The notes: generated by a model not told the origin, from the letters alone. A stretch of DNA of 64,000 bases from Desulfitobacterium hafniense DCB-2 (GCF_000021925.1 NC_011830.1:4437001-4501000), one strand, 5' to 3'; shown: positions 1 through 8,104, counted from the first letter of the stretch. A program made the numbers and translations.

Positions 1-856
1 CGAATAACATATTAGCTAAATAAAAATGAAAAGAAGGATGACATGGAAATTTATTGACCCCAGCATAAATCTCTTCTAAAATATCATTCGCGTTGCACTT
101 TAAACGTAGCATGGAGTCAATTACATTCTGATAAGGTTTTACATTATAGCCAACAAACCGGGCACCGCTGGCAATAAACATCCGAGCATATTCAATGGAT
201 TTCTCCCATTCTTCCATACCGAAGTAGCAATCACTAATATACTGATAAATGGTCGGATCTTCCGGAGCCTTATCCAGTCGTTTAAGCAGAAGCTCTAAAT
301 TCCTCCTAGACTTTTTCCCCCGATCGCTTAAGGAATATCCTTCATGATAAATAAGCAGGTCTTTATCATCTGCAAGGAAAGCTTCAATAGCCTTGTTTTT
401 TGTTTTATGCGTCAAGCATTCATGGACGTTGTTCATATAGAGAATATTCTTATCGCGACGAAAAATACGAACATGCGTAATTTCATCCAATAGTTTACCA
501 TTGGTGTAATCAATATTCTTCATTTTACAAGCAATTGCTTTAAAGTGGGCCGGTAATCGCCGGATCAAAGGAACAATATTACGGGCCGTATCGTTAACGA
601 AATACTCATCCGCATCTAAAAAAATGATCCAATCACCCTTTGCCCGATCTATGGCGTAATTTTTCGCTTCCGCAAAATGATTATTCCATTCATAGCGATA
701 AACTTTAGCACCTAATGTCTCAGCTATTTCTACGGTTTTATCGACAGAACCGGTGTCTACCACGATAATTTCATCAACCGAATCCTTATAACTTCCAATA
801 CACCGTGCTATATTCTTTTCTTCATCTTTTGCAATCATACATGCAGATAGTTTCAT
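1..856 (-). CDS. Family 2 glycosyltransferase with TPR-like C-terminal part (3' end outside window)
   Basis: The reading frame starts with ATG at 856, preceded by an AGAGGA ribosome binding site, and runs off the left edge with about 285 codons visible. The N-terminus (MKLSACMIAKDEEKNIARC) is the typical start of GT-A fold family 2 glycosyltransferases. It is followed by VDTGSVDKT and by a DADEYF segment that carries the metal- and sugar-nucleotide-binding DxD. The later part (APEDPTIYQYISDCYFGMEEW) resembles TPR helices, as in many SunS/YtcC-like glycosyltransferases. The gene lies just downstream of flagellin on the same strand, so flagellin or another cell-surface structure is the likely acceptor, but that is inference from position. 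The sugar donor cannot be read from sequence. Confidence 0.85.
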   Translation of the reverse strand, partial: MKLSACMIAKDEEKNIARCIGSYKDSVDEIIVVDTGSVDKTVEIAETLGAKVYRYEWNNHFAEAKNYAIDRAKGDWIIFLDADEYFVNDTARNIVPLIRRLPAHFKAIACKMKNIDYTNGKLLDEITHVRIFRRDKNILYMNNVHECLTHKTKNKAIEAFLADDKDLLIYHEGYSLSDRGKKSRRNLELLLKRLDKAPEDPTIYQYISDCYFGMEEWEKSIEYARMFIASGARFVGYNVKPYQNVIDSMLRLKCNANDILEEIYAGVNKFPCHPSFHFYLANMLF

Positions 857-926
857 AATCTAAATCCTCTTTCATTACAAGAAGAGGCCAGATGAAAACT
901 CTGGCCTCTAAAGGTTTGCCTAAAAA

Positions 927-2084
927 TTAACGAAGAAGCTGAAGAACACCTTGAGGTTGTTGATTGGCCTGAGCCAGCATCGCTTGTGCAGCTTGGGAAA
1001 GAATGTTGTTCTTTTGGAAGTTCATCATTTCCTTCGCCATATCTACATCACGGATACGGGATTCAGCGGCGGTTAGATTTTCAGAGGATGTTCCCAGGTT
1101 GTTAATAGTGTGTTCTAAGCGGTTTTGAACAGCCCCAAGTTTGGAACGCTCTGCCGATACTGTCTCAATAGCATTGTTAATTGTTTTAATGGCAGCGGTT
1201 GCATTTTTATAGTCACTTACATCAAGTGCTTTGCCATCCGTACCACGGACTCCGATTTTTTCTGCTTTCATGTTGTTAATACCCACGAGAATATTTTGCC
1301 CGCTGTTAGCACCAATCTGCATGCTGAAAGCATCTTCTACATTATTGCTTACATCGACCTTAGCCTTGATACTGATTGTGATGCTCTCACCAACAGCAAG
1401 CTTAGATAGATCGTCGCCCGATAATGTTATCGTAGCGCCACCAGCCATAGAGATTGTTGTTCCCGAGGTTAAGCTAGCCGAAGTAGAAGACGGATCTCCA
1501 ATGCTAAAGTCACCAGCTGCAAAACCGGTAGAAGAATCATTCGTACGAGTGATGATGATCGTCGCACTTGTTCCTGCACTAGTAGTAACGGAAACACCAG
1601 TAATATTAGCCTTAGTGTTCAGTTCAATTTCAGCTTTAGCATTCTCTGCTTTAACAAGACCTTTCTTAGATCCATCCAAAAGCTTCTGGGTATTGAACTC
1701 GGTGGTATTGGCAATCCGGTCGATTTCATCAGTTAATTGATCAATTTCCTTTTGTATTTCATCACGGTCTGTGGTGGAGTTGGTATCGTTAGACGCTTGA
1801 ACAGCCAGTTCACGCATCCGTTGGAGAATGCTGTGAGTTTCATTCAAAGCTCCTTCAGCCGTTTGGATAAGGGAGATGGAGTCTTGGGCATTCCGTTGAG
1901 CTTGGTCCAAACCACGGATTTGGCCGCGCATTTTTTCGGAGATAGCCAGACCCGCAGCATCGTCGCCGGCGCGGTTGATGCGGAGACCGGAAGAAAGCTT
2001 TTCCAAAGACTTAGCATTGTTGCTGTTGTTCGTTGTCAATTGACGATAGGTGTTAATCGCCGACATATTGTGGTTAATAATCAT
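927..2084 (-). CDS. hag: Flagellin
   Basis: Major filament subunit, exported through the flagellar type III apparatus and polymerised outside the cell. The N-terminus (MIINHNMSAINTYRQL) and the segment LEKLSSGLRINRAGDDAAG are diagnostic for the flagellin D0/D1 domain. The C-terminus (AESRIRDVDMAKEMM, then QAMLAQANQQPQGVLQLLR) is the matching D0/D1 helix. About 170 serine/threonine-rich residues in the middle are the variable surface domain, typical glycosylation territory. The start at 2084 follows an AAGGAGGAAT ribosome binding site; a longer in-frame extension exists but lies upstream of that site. The length of 385 residues is ordinary. FliW and CsrA, encoded nearby, control flagellin translation in B. 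subtilis. Confidence 0.97.
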   Translation of the reverse strand: MIINHNMSAINTYRQLTTNNSNNAKSLEKLSSGLRINRAGDDAAGLAISEKMRGQIRGLDQAQRNAQDSISLIQTAEGALNETHSILQRMRELAVQASNDTNSTTDRDEIQKEIDQLTDEIDRIANTTEFNTQKLLDGSKKGLVKAENAKAEIELNTKANITGVSVTTSAGTSATIIITRTNDSSTGFAAGDFSIGDPSSTSASLTSGTTISMAGGATITLSGDDLSKLAVGESITISIKAKVDVSNNVEDAFSMQIGANSGQNILVGINNMKAEKIGVRGTDGKALDVSDYKNATAAIKTINNAIETVSAERSKLGAVQNRLEHTINNLGTSSENLTAAESRIRDVDMAKEMMNFQKNNILSQAAQAMLAQANQQPQGVLQLLR

Positions 2085-2209
2085 GTGTATATTCCTCCTT
2101 GATTTGGATGCCGGGCATCCTTGCCCGTGCATTTTCAATAGTGCGGGTGAAGAACTTCTACCCTCCGGCCGGTGTAGGGAGAAGGATCTACTTTTCCTGC
2201 TTAATATAT

Positions 2210-2237
2210 ATATCGTTAGATTTAAAGCATTTCCTTA
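2210..2237 (-). promoter_or_regulatory. Candidate SigD (sigma-28) promoter of flagellin
   Basis: On the minus strand a TAAG (-35, at 2234-2237) and an AACGATAT (-10, at 2210-2217) are separated by 16 bases. The sigma-28 consensus is TAAA-N15-GCCGATAT. It lies about 125 bases before the flagellin start. A second weaker candidate (TAAG, 14 bases, GACGATAG) is at 2310-2335. Neither match is perfect. Confidence 0.4.
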
Positions 2238-2336
2238 GGGCAATTATAGCTAATAATCGCCTGTTCTGCTTATTTTTCTCGATATATCTCTCGTTTTTTC
2301 TATATTAGGCTATCGTCTATAAAATCTTTAGCTTAT

Positions 2337-2741
2337 TCATACTCTCTTGTCCAAGAGAACCCCTACATAATCCCGTATCGCCGCCAAAGTATCCAGCAAC
2401 TCATGAGGAGGGAATTCCTTGATTACCTGGTTATTCTTTATATCGATGAACTTAACCATAAGTCGTTGAGTTCCGTCATGCATTTCAAATCGAAGATCGG
2501 CATTGACTGTCACCATAAATTTATTAAGATGCTCGGCTAATTTACTCGCATCCTCACGAGTAAGTTCTTCCTTACCCTTATCCCCGAACTGGGACTGGGA
2601 TTGGTTTTTCCCGGATTCTGATTTATTGGCCGCTGTGGGTTTATTCAGCGCCAGATCAGCGGGTTTGGCAACCTCCGGATTCGCCACATAGTTGTTCGCA
2701 GGCGTTTGAACTGAGGGTTGTTTTACTGCAGTCATATCCAT
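2337..2741 (-). CDS. flaG: FlaG family flagellar protein
   Basis: Small protein of 134 residues with the FlaG layout: a low-complexity polar N-terminus rich in Pro, Gln, Lys and Ser, then a compact C-terminal domain (LNKFMVTVNADLRFEMH, then VKFIDIKNNQVIKEFPPHE). FlaG proteins influence filament length; the mechanism is not known. The start at 2741 is chosen because AAGGAGAG sits nine bases upstream; an upstream in-frame codon has no ribosome binding site. The gene lies between csrA and flagellin and has its own SigD-like promoter, so it is probably co-expressed with the filament protein. Confidence 0.9.
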   Translation of the reverse strand: MDMTAVKQPSVQTPANNYVANPEVAKPADLALNKPTAANKSESGKNQSQSQFGDKGKEELTREDASKLAEHLNKFMVTVNADLRFEMHDGTQRLMVKFIDIKNNQVIKEFPPHELLDTLAAIRDYVGVLLDKRV

Positions 2742-2781
2742 GCCTATCCTCTCTCCTTTTGACACACTATTCTTTATATAG

Positions 2782-2809
2782 ATTATCGGCAAAACAAGAA
2801 CAATACTTA
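2782..2809 (-). promoter_or_regulatory. Candidate SigD (sigma-28) promoter of flaG
   Basis: The minus strand has a perfect -10 element GCCGATAA (within 2782-2790) and TAAG (2806-2809) exactly 15 bases upstream, very close to the consensus TAAA-N15-GCCGATAA. The -35 element lies in the outer stem of the csrA terminator. Confidence 0.65.
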
Positions 2810-2850
2810 AGAGGGGAATTCCGGCAATCGCCGGAATTCCCCTCTTAAGT
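2805..2850 (-). terminator. Intrinsic terminator after csrA
   Basis: A perfect 21-bp stem (2805-2825 paired with 2830-2850) with loop AATC directly follows the csrA stop codon. On the minus strand it is followed by a T-rich run (TATTGTTCTTGTTTT). It ends the flgM-to-csrA operon. Confidence 0.85.
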
Positions 2851-3084
2851 CTATTTTTTGATATGAAACTCCTTTAAAGCAGTCAGCTCTGCCAGATCCA
2901 TGAGAACGGCGGCCTCTTTATTCTCCGCTGCAATGGCATCATAGATTTCACCCCGGTAGATTTTGATCTCTTTCGGAGCATCAATGGTGAGGCGGATACT
3001 GTCCCCTTTTATAGCGACGACGGTTACGACGATGTTGTCGCCGATCACGATGCGCTCTCCTGCTTTACGGGTGAGTGCCAGCAT
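2851..3084 (-). CDS. csrA: Carbon storage regulator CsrA (RsmA)
   Basis: RNA-binding translational repressor of 77 residues, acting as a domain-swapped dimer. The N-terminus MLALTRKAGERIVIGDNI and the following VVAIKGDSIRLTIDAP are the diagnostic beta strands, with the RNA-contacting Leu4/Thr5/Arg6 region intact. The start at 3084 gives the canonical N-terminus. In B. subtilis CsrA blocks flagellin mRNA translation and FliW antagonises it; the same gene pair sits here beside flagellin. The C-terminal tail (about residues 50-77) is a little longer than in E. coli, as usual in Firmicutes. Confidence 0.97.
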   Translation of the reverse strand: MLALTRKAGERIVIGDNIVVTVVAIKGDSIRLTIDAPKEIKIYRGEIYDAIAAENKEAAVLMDLAELTALKEFHIKK

Positions 3085-3085
3085 C

Positions 3086-3544
3086 TTACTCGCCTCCTTC
3101 AGGAGTTCCCTGAGCTTGGGCCTCAGGGAAAAGCTTGTGGCGGATGGAATACTCCGTTTTATCAAGGATAATCTGTCTGCCGATACCCTTATTCCTATTA
3201 ACAACGATGGGGGCCAGGAGATTGACAGTCATGTCAGTTATCTTCTCTCTCACCGTGCCAATCAGAAACACCTGGGGAGGATTTTCTTCCGAAAGTTCCA
3301 ATTCCCCGGCCATTTCGTCGCCCAGAACGAACTCATACTCTGGAATGAAAGAAAAGGGCTCCACCAGCAGAAAGGACAAATCCGCTTCTGCCGTGGATTG
3401 AAGGAAGGAAAAAGGACTGTTTTCATCATGGGGCAAATGGACAAAGGCTTTCTCGTCGAGAAAGCCTGGAATGCCATGGGGAAAACGAATGATCTGCTCA
3501 GAAGTCACTTCAAGGGTTCCAAATCGTGTGGATTCTATCTTCAT
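3086..3544 (-). CDS. fliW: Flagellar assembly factor FliW
   Basis: CsrA antagonist of 152 residues. It binds free flagellin until flagellin is exported, then binds CsrA and relieves translational repression of hag. The start MKIESTRFGTLEV followed by IIRFPHGIPGF is the signature of the family, and the second half (GTVREKITDMTVNLLAPIVV) is the usual conserved core. Its stop codon is one base before the csrA start, so the two are translationally coupled. Confidence 0.96.
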   Translation of the reverse strand: MKIESTRFGTLEVTSEQIIRFPHGIPGFLDEKAFVHLPHDENSPFSFLQSTAEADLSFLLVEPFSFIPEYEFVLGDEMAGELELSEENPPQVFLIGTVREKITDMTVNLLAPIVVNRNKGIGRQIILDKTEYSIRHKLFPEAQAQGTPEGGE

Positions 3545-3555
3545 TGCGTTTCCTC

Positions 3556-4092
3556 CTACACTTTAACATCTACTACGGAGATATCCAGTCGTGGATACTG
3601 AGTCACCTGGATGTCCACTTTTCCGGGCTGGTAATCTGCATCCACTCTTCCCCTCACCAGGTTGTAATTAAGTTTGCCCGGAATAACTTCGATCTGAGCC
3701 GGGCTGGCCTCATAGCGGACAGAGGGAGCAACGATAGGCTCAAAGCTGAGCTCCCCTTTTTTCTCAAAACTGGATTCATAGGCCATGTCGGCAATAGCGT
3801 TGATGGCGGGATTACTGATCTGGGCCAGACGGTTGCCCTTCTCCACGATGGCTGCGATACCTTCCAAGGCCGCCTTCCTGCCGCGATCGTAGTTTTCCTG
3901 GGAAAGAGCAGCCCTGGTTTTGAGGCCCATGGAATGATAATACTCCGTACTATCAATGGTTAATTTCCCCGCCGGTTGGCTGATTTGCAGCTGGGGACGG
4001 ATGTTCTCCATTTCAACCATGGGAAGATGTTTCTTCATATTCAACTGGGCATTCTGTATCGTATACTCCAAGCGAATGGGGTAACTCCTCAT
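3556..4092 (-). CDS. DUF6470 (YviE-like) flagellar operon protein
   Basis: Protein of 178 residues at the position occupied by yviE in B. subtilis, between flgL and fliW. It has the family's pattern of short beta segments (RPQLQISQPAGKLTIDS) near the N-terminus and a repetitive C-terminus of alternating residues (GKVDIQVTQYPRLDISVVD). No enzyme motif is seen and the function is unknown. The start is uncertain: ATG at 4092 gives the usual N-terminus, but a strong AAGGGGG lies near 4120 and would favour a TTG (4107) or GTG (4116) start. Confidence 0.8.
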   Translation of the reverse strand: MRSYPIRLEYTIQNAQLNMKKHLPMVEMENIRPQLQISQPAGKLTIDSTEYYHSMGLKTRAALSQENYDRGRKAALEGIAAIVEKGNRLAQISNPAINAIADMAYESSFEKKGELSFEPIVAPSVRYEASPAQIEVIPGKLNYNLVRGRVDADYQPGKVDIQVTQYPRLDISVVDVKV

Positions 4093-4192
4093 GCTGAGTC
4101 GGAGCAAACACAACACCCCCTTAAGTGATCACTTTTTCAGGTTCTATATTATTTTAATACATTCATCTAATGCAGTTTATCTGTGTTCCGGC

Positions 4193-5176
4193 TTATCTCA
4201 GGAAATCTGCCAGGGAGGGCTGAATAATCTTCGTTCCCACAGAAAGAGCAGCCTGATAAATGCTGTCCTGAGTCTTAAAGTTCACCAGAGTCTCCGCGAT
4301 ATCGGCGTAAAGAACGTTAGCAAGTGAATCTCCGAGATTGGCAGAGGTGGAATCCAGCTGGGTATAGACCGAATCCATACGATTTTGCCGTGCACCCAGT
4401 TGAGCGCGCACATCGGAGATATGATCCGCTTGCAGTTCCAGTTTGCTGAGCAGGACCTCCACGCCGTCTTCCTCTGTCCCCGTGCCATCATCCACACCAT
4501 TGATGTTCGATTCGTTCAAGGCTTTGCTTAATTGAGCCAGGGTATCAAACATAGCAATCCCTGAAGCACCGGTTTCCTGGTACTCGTAGGTAGGAGGATC
4601 GGTGGCAGGGGTCTTGGGGGTATATTCCCAGCCCGCTCCGAATAAATCATGCCCATTGACCGAGACTTCGATACTTAAATCGCCGCCCACCTGGAATTTC
4701 TTCGTATCATCAGAGCCTTGCCAGCCGGTAGCTCCTTTGGGAAAGGGTTCCACATTGGCTGTCCCGCCAAAAATATATTTAGTACCTACTTTGGTATTGG
4801 CTAACTCAATGACATGCTCCCGAATTTGATCGATTTCAATGGCGATCTTTTTACGGTCCTCATCATTCACCGTGGATGTATTCATAGCATGCACAGCCAG
4901 CTCTTTGGCCCGTTGGATCATAAGGCTCATTTCACCCATGACATCATCTGTCGTATCCATGTAAGCAATGCCCTCCTTGGCATTGGCTTTCAGTTGATTC
5001 AGGTAGGATATGTTGCTTTTAAAACGCAGAGAATTCTCCGTCCCTACGGGATCGTCGGAGGGACGGTTAATTTTTTGTCCAGTGGACATTTGATTCTGCA
5101 GTTTATCCATGCGGCCTTGAGCCGCCCAGAGATTAAGGAGTAGATTGCGGGAAAGCATATTATTGGAAATTCGCAA
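4193..5176 (-). CDS. flgL: Flagellar hook-associated protein 3 (hook-filament junction)
   Basis: Structural protein of 327 residues linking FlgK to the filament. The N-terminus (MRISNNMLSRNLLLNL) and the flagellin-like MSTGQKINRPSDDPVGTENS are diagnostic. The C-terminus (LVNFKTQDSIYQAALSVG, then LADFLR) is the D0 helix typical of FlgL. The central region (about residues 130-240) is the variable outer domain. It is exported by the flagellar type III system. It lies 25 bases after flgK and is co-transcribed with it. Confidence 0.96.
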   Translation of the reverse strand: MRISNNMLSRNLLLNLWAAQGRMDKLQNQMSTGQKINRPSDDPVGTENSLRFKSNISYLNQLKANAKEGIAYMDTTDDVMGEMSLMIQRAKELAVHAMNTSTVNDEDRKKIAIEIDQIREHVIELANTKVGTKYIFGGTANVEPFPKGATGWQGSDDTKKFQVGGDLSIEVSVNGHDLFGAGWEYTPKTPATDPPTYEYQETGASGIAMFDTLAQLSKALNESNINGVDDGTGTEEDGVEVLLSKLELQADHISDVRAQLGARQNRMDSVYTQLDSTSANLGDSLANVLYADIAETLVNFKTQDSIYQAALSVGTKIIQPSLADFLR

Positions 5177-5201
5177 AGCGGTTCACCATCCTTCCATTGT
5201 T

Positions 5202-6953
5202 CTAACGGGTAACACCCATGCCATTGACGATAGTATCCAGCATACTGTCCAGCATGGTCACGATCCGCGCTGCCGCAGTATAACTCTTCTGGAATTTGAT
5301 CAGGTTCGTAATTTCTTCATCCATGTTTACTCCGACCACGGATTGCCGCTGATTATACATATGGGTGACAAGGACGGCCTGACTTTCCTTCATCCGGGTG
5401 GCTTGCTGGGCATCGACCCCCAGTTCGGCGAGAGCTGCCCCATAATAATCACCGATGGAAGATGCCGATAAAGGCGGAGTCTGAGCCAGGACAACAGGTT
5501 TCCCGATGGCCGTATCCGTGGTTATGGTCCCGGTGGCAGGATCGATAAGAATAGGGTCTCCTTCTAGAGGGTGTCCTACAGGGTACTTCAATGGAGTATC
5601 CGCACTCGTTGCCCAAGCCATAGGCCGCCCGGCGGCCGTATCCGTGGTTATCGCTCCAGTGGCCGGATCGATAAGAACAGTATTTCCTGCAGGGTTCTTC
5701 AGGTATAAATCGGTAAGCCCTGTCCATCCTGTAGCAAGAGAACTAAGAGCTTTGGCGATTTCTCCATCGCCGAAGTTATCTTTTCCGGTAGCAATTTTCC
5801 ATGGGTCATCGATGAGATCTTGATTCACTTTAATATTACCGGCGCTAATCGGGTTTCCATCGGCAGAGGTAAAGAAATCTTCCCCGAAATTGCCTTCCTT
5901 ATCTATCCCTGTCCTATGAATGGCATTCAACGCTTCGGCGATACCTCTGGCCAATTGATTAAACTGATCCCGCAGATAGGCCAGATGAGCAGTGGCTTTG
6001 GTATCACCTGCAGAATACTCGAATCCGGAACCCCGCATCAGGATGCTGGACTGAAGCTCTCCTTGACCTTCACCCAAGTCCACGGAAGCACCGGCTTGAG
6101 GATGCCCCGCAGCCCATTTCACTTCGGCAAAGGGTAACCCGTCTGCGTCGGTTGTCTCGGGTGTCGCCAGCTGATAAGCCTTGGTATCATCGACCAGGAT
6201 CTGGTTGGTGGCTTTTTCATTGCCGATGTACAATTTAAAGATATTGACTTCCCGATCTGTAAAGTTAGGATCCCGGCTTTCCACGACCCGGACATTGACC
6301 AGCTTGGAAAGGTCATCGATCAGGGCATCCCGTTTATCCAACAGGTCATTGGGATTGTCTCCGGTGATTTGCACCTTCTTAATCTGAAAATTCAGCTCCT
6401 GGATCTGGTTGGCATAGCTATTAATCTGGTCGATCTGAACCCGCACGCTGGAGTCGAGGCTCTTTTGTGCCTCAGTAATCTGCTGATCGATATGATGGAG
6501 AGTATCGGCGAGAGTGGCCGCTCTCTCCAAAATGACGGAACGGGCGCCTAAATTTTCCGGATTATTGGCCAGCACACTCCAGGCACTCCAAAATTGGGTC
6601 AAATCATTACTCAAGCTGTTATCCGAAGGTTCATTGAGGAGCCCTTCGATCTGCGCCAGGGTATTTTCACGGGTTGCCCAGTACTCTTGTTTGGAATTCT
6701 CCCAGCGGAATTGCCGATCGATAAAAATATCCCGGGCCCGCTCGATGCTCTGAACGGTGACCCCTGTACCGATGCTTAAGTAATGCCCCATGCCGGGGAT
6801 GCTATCGGGTGATGTCGCCTGCAAATTAACCACTTGGCGTGTATAACCTATGGTGTTGGCGTTGGCAATATTGTGCCCTGTGGTATCCAAAGCAATCTGC
6901 TGGGATTCCAAGGCCCGTCTGGCTAACTCTAAGCCGGAAAATGTGGAGCGCAT
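5202..6953 (-). CDS. flgK: Flagellar hook-associated protein 1
   Basis: Hook-associated protein of 583 residues forming the first junction ring. The N-terminus (FSGLELARRALESQQ, then TTGHNIANANTIGYTRQ) is the flagellar rod/hook signature. The C-terminus (NLIKFQKSYTAAARIV, then LDTIVNGMGV) closes the D0 domain. About residues 420-485 contain an internal tandem duplication: LIDPATGxITTDTAxG occurs twice, 42 residues apart, inside the outer variable domain. Otherwise the length and order are ordinary for Firmicutes. It is the third gene of the flgM-N-K-L operon. Confidence 0.97.
   Translation of the reverse strand: MRSTFSGLELARRALESQQIALDTTGHNIANANTIGYTRQVVNLQATSPDSIPGMGHYLSIGTGVTVQSIERARDIFIDRQFRWENSKQEYWATRENTLAQIEGLLNEPSDNSLSNDLTQFWSAWSVLANNPENLGARSVILERAATLADTLHHIDQQITEAQKSLDSSVRVQIDQINSYANQIQELNFQIKKVQITGDNPNDLLDKRDALIDDLSKLVNVRVVESRDPNFTDREVNIFKLYIGNEKATNQILVDDTKAYQLATPETTDADGLPFAEVKWAAGHPQAGASVDLGEGQGELQSSILMRGSGFEYSAGDTKATAHLAYLRDQFNQLARGIAEALNAIHRTGIDKEGNFGEDFFTSADGNPISAGNIKVNQDLIDDPWKIATGKDNFGDGEIAKALSSLATGWTGLTDLYLKNPAGNTVLIDPATGAITTDTAAGRPMAWATSADTPLKYPVGHPLEGDPILIDPATGTITTDTAIGKPVVLAQTPPLSASSIGDYYGAALAELGVDAQQATRMKESQAVLVTHMYNQRQSVVGVNMDEEITNLIKFQKSYTAAARIVTMLDSMLDTIVNGMGVTR
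5503..5679 (-). repeat. Direct repeat of about 50 bp inside flgK
   Basis: Two copies of about 50 bp (around 5503-5553 and 5629-5679) are 126 bp apart, exactly 42 codons. They share GGCCGTATCCGTGGTTAT and the distal GGATCGATAAGAA, with a few substitutions between. They encode the repeated LIDPATGxITTDTAxG motif. Confidence 0.9.
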
Positions 6954-6965
6954 ACGAATCCTCCT

Positions 6966-7445
6966 CTAAATACTTCGATCGAGAAAACGAACCGTTTTGG
7001 ATTCATTTTCTTTTTCCCCAGGGCGGTTATAGGTGCTGCCGTTGGGTTGTGCGGTCATAATACTAACGGTTAAGTTCGTCACTTTCATGGCCTGCTTAAG
7101 AAGCTGGTTATTGAGTTCATTGACTTCTTTTAAATTCATCACTACGTTTTCCAGTTCAGCCCTCACATCGGTTAACTCCGGAAAACGCTCAGCTAATTCT
7201 TTTAAGGTAATGGTTTCAGGTGCTTTCCCCAGGTACCGGGCTGCCCGCTCAGTCCAGAGAAGCCGCTCCTTTTCCAAACGGGTGGCTTCGAGAAGAAGCT
7301 GCTCTTCCCGGATAGTCGTGGCTTCAATTTCTTGAAGATCGTTTCTGAGCAGTGCCTGTTGCTTCTTTTGGGCATATTGTTTGAGTTCTTGGTAGAGAGC
7401 CGCTTGTTGCTGTAAATTTTCATTTAATTGCTTAATCTCAGGCAC
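6966..7445 (-). CDS. flgN: FlgN family export chaperone
   Basis: Cytosolic chaperone for FlgK and FlgL, almost entirely helical (LNENLQQQAALYQELKQYA onward), about 159 residues. The C-terminal segment ELNNQLLKQAMKVTNLTVS resembles the FlgN substrate-binding helix. The GTG at 7445 is chosen because AAGGAGG sits just upstream with good spacing. An alternative ATG at 7475 would overlap the flgM stop as ATGA and could also be used. Its position between flgM and flgK supports the call. Confidence 0.9.
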   Translation of the reverse strand: MPEIKQLNENLQQQAALYQELKQYAQKKQQALLRNDLQEIEATTIREEQLLLEATRLEKERLLWTERAARYLGKAPETITLKELAERFPELTDVRAELENVVMNLKEVNELNNQLLKQAMKVTNLTVSIMTAQPNGSTYNRPGEKENESKTVRFLDRSI

Positions 7446-7471
7446 CGTAGAACCTCCTTCTGATCGTTCGC

Positions 7472-7747
7472 TCATTCCTGATCGAGCAGCTTACCGGCAA
7501 TGACTTGGGCATCGATCTTGAACTCACCTTTATTGATCTGCTCTATAATTTCACGAATCCTTTCTTCACGAACTTCAGGAATCTCTCTGACTTTCTGCAA
7601 GAGGCTTTGATAGATCTGTCCCCTGCCGGAGACTTTAATCCCATCCTGTTCCTGACCGGGTATTGCAGCTTTTGGGGTGATGGATGCCACTCGGTTGGTT
7701 GCCTGGATGCTGCCGATCGAGGACATTGATGTTCCATCTATTTTCAT
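7472..7747 (-). CDS. flgM: Anti-sigma-28 factor FlgM
   Basis: Protein of 91 residues that holds SigD inactive until the hook is finished and FlgM is exported or otherwise cleared. The C-terminal half (REERIREIIEQINKGEF, then DAQVIAGKLL) is the sigma-binding helix signature; the N-terminal half is polar and disordered. The start at 7747 gives the standard MKIDGTS start. It is the first gene of the late flagellar operon. Confidence 0.95.
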   Translation of the reverse strand: MKIDGTSMSSIGSIQATNRVASITPKAAIPGQEQDGIKVSGRGQIYQSLLQKVREIPEVREERIREIIEQINKGEFKIDAQVIAGKLLDQE

Positions 7748-7783
7748 ATTGAATCCACTCCCGTACACACTATCTTATCTTTA

Positions 7784-7791
7784 TTATCGGC
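7784..7791 (-). promoter_or_regulatory. Candidate SigD -10 element before flgM
   Basis: A perfect GCCGATAA on the minus strand lies 37 bases before the flgM start. No good TAAA is found 15 bases upstream (CTCAT is there), so this is a -10 match only. Confidence 0.4.
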
Positions 7792-7933
7792 ATTCTCTTT
7801 AAGAAGATGAGGGGTTATTTAACATGATTAAGTCAACAAATATTAGGATTGCTCTGTTTTTCTCCAGATATCACAACCATCTCTTTGTGGAAATAATTTT
7901 GTATTCCCTTTATCAGGTGACTCCCGACCATAA

Positions 7934-7985
7934 ATCGGATATGCTCCAAATTACCAACCGGTTGGTAATTTGGAGCATATCCGAT
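7934..7985. repeat. Perfect 52-bp palindrome without loop
   Basis: Each 26-bp arm (7934-7959 and 7960-7985) is the exact reverse complement of the other. The central 24 bp run from AAATTACCAACC into its complement, with AACCGGTT at the very centre. It lies between flgM and the Uma2 gene. No T-run follows on either strand, so it is not an ordinary terminator. Confidence 0.95.
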
Positions 7986-8021
7986 AGAACAGCATCGTGA
8001 AATGCAAGCTAAGGATGTACC

Positions 8022-8045
8022 AAATTCGAAACCGGTTTCGAATTT
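8022..8045. repeat. Second perfect palindrome (24 bp) with the same AACCGGTT core
   Basis: AAATTCGAAACC followed directly by its reverse complement. Ends (AAATT and AATTT) and core (AACCGGTT) match the centre of the first palindrome, while the intervening bases differ symmetrically. The centres are 74 bp apart, about seven helical turns. Confidence 0.95.
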
Positions 8046-8059
8046 AGTTTCACCCCAAG

Positions 8060-8102
8060 AAACGCCCTGATCTAACTATAAAAGTGAGACCAGGGCGTTT
8101 TT
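8060..8102 (-). terminator. Terminator after the Uma2 gene (probably bidirectional)
   Basis: Ten-base stem AAACGCCCTG (8060-8069) pairs with CAGGGCGTTT (8091-8100), with A-rich and T-rich flanks on both sides. It starts three bases after the stop codon of the Uma2-family gene. Confidence 0.75.
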
Positions 8103-8104
8103 CA

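Noticed and set aside
1125..1740. Open frames on the plus strand across the flagellin gene
   Set aside because: They are antisense shadows of the flagellin coding sequence, with no ribosome binding site and no recognisable family.
7934..8045. Reading the two palindromes as ordinary terminators of flgM or the Uma2 gene
   Set aside because: They have no T-run on either strand, and a proper terminator already sits at 8060-8102 next to the Uma2 stop codon.
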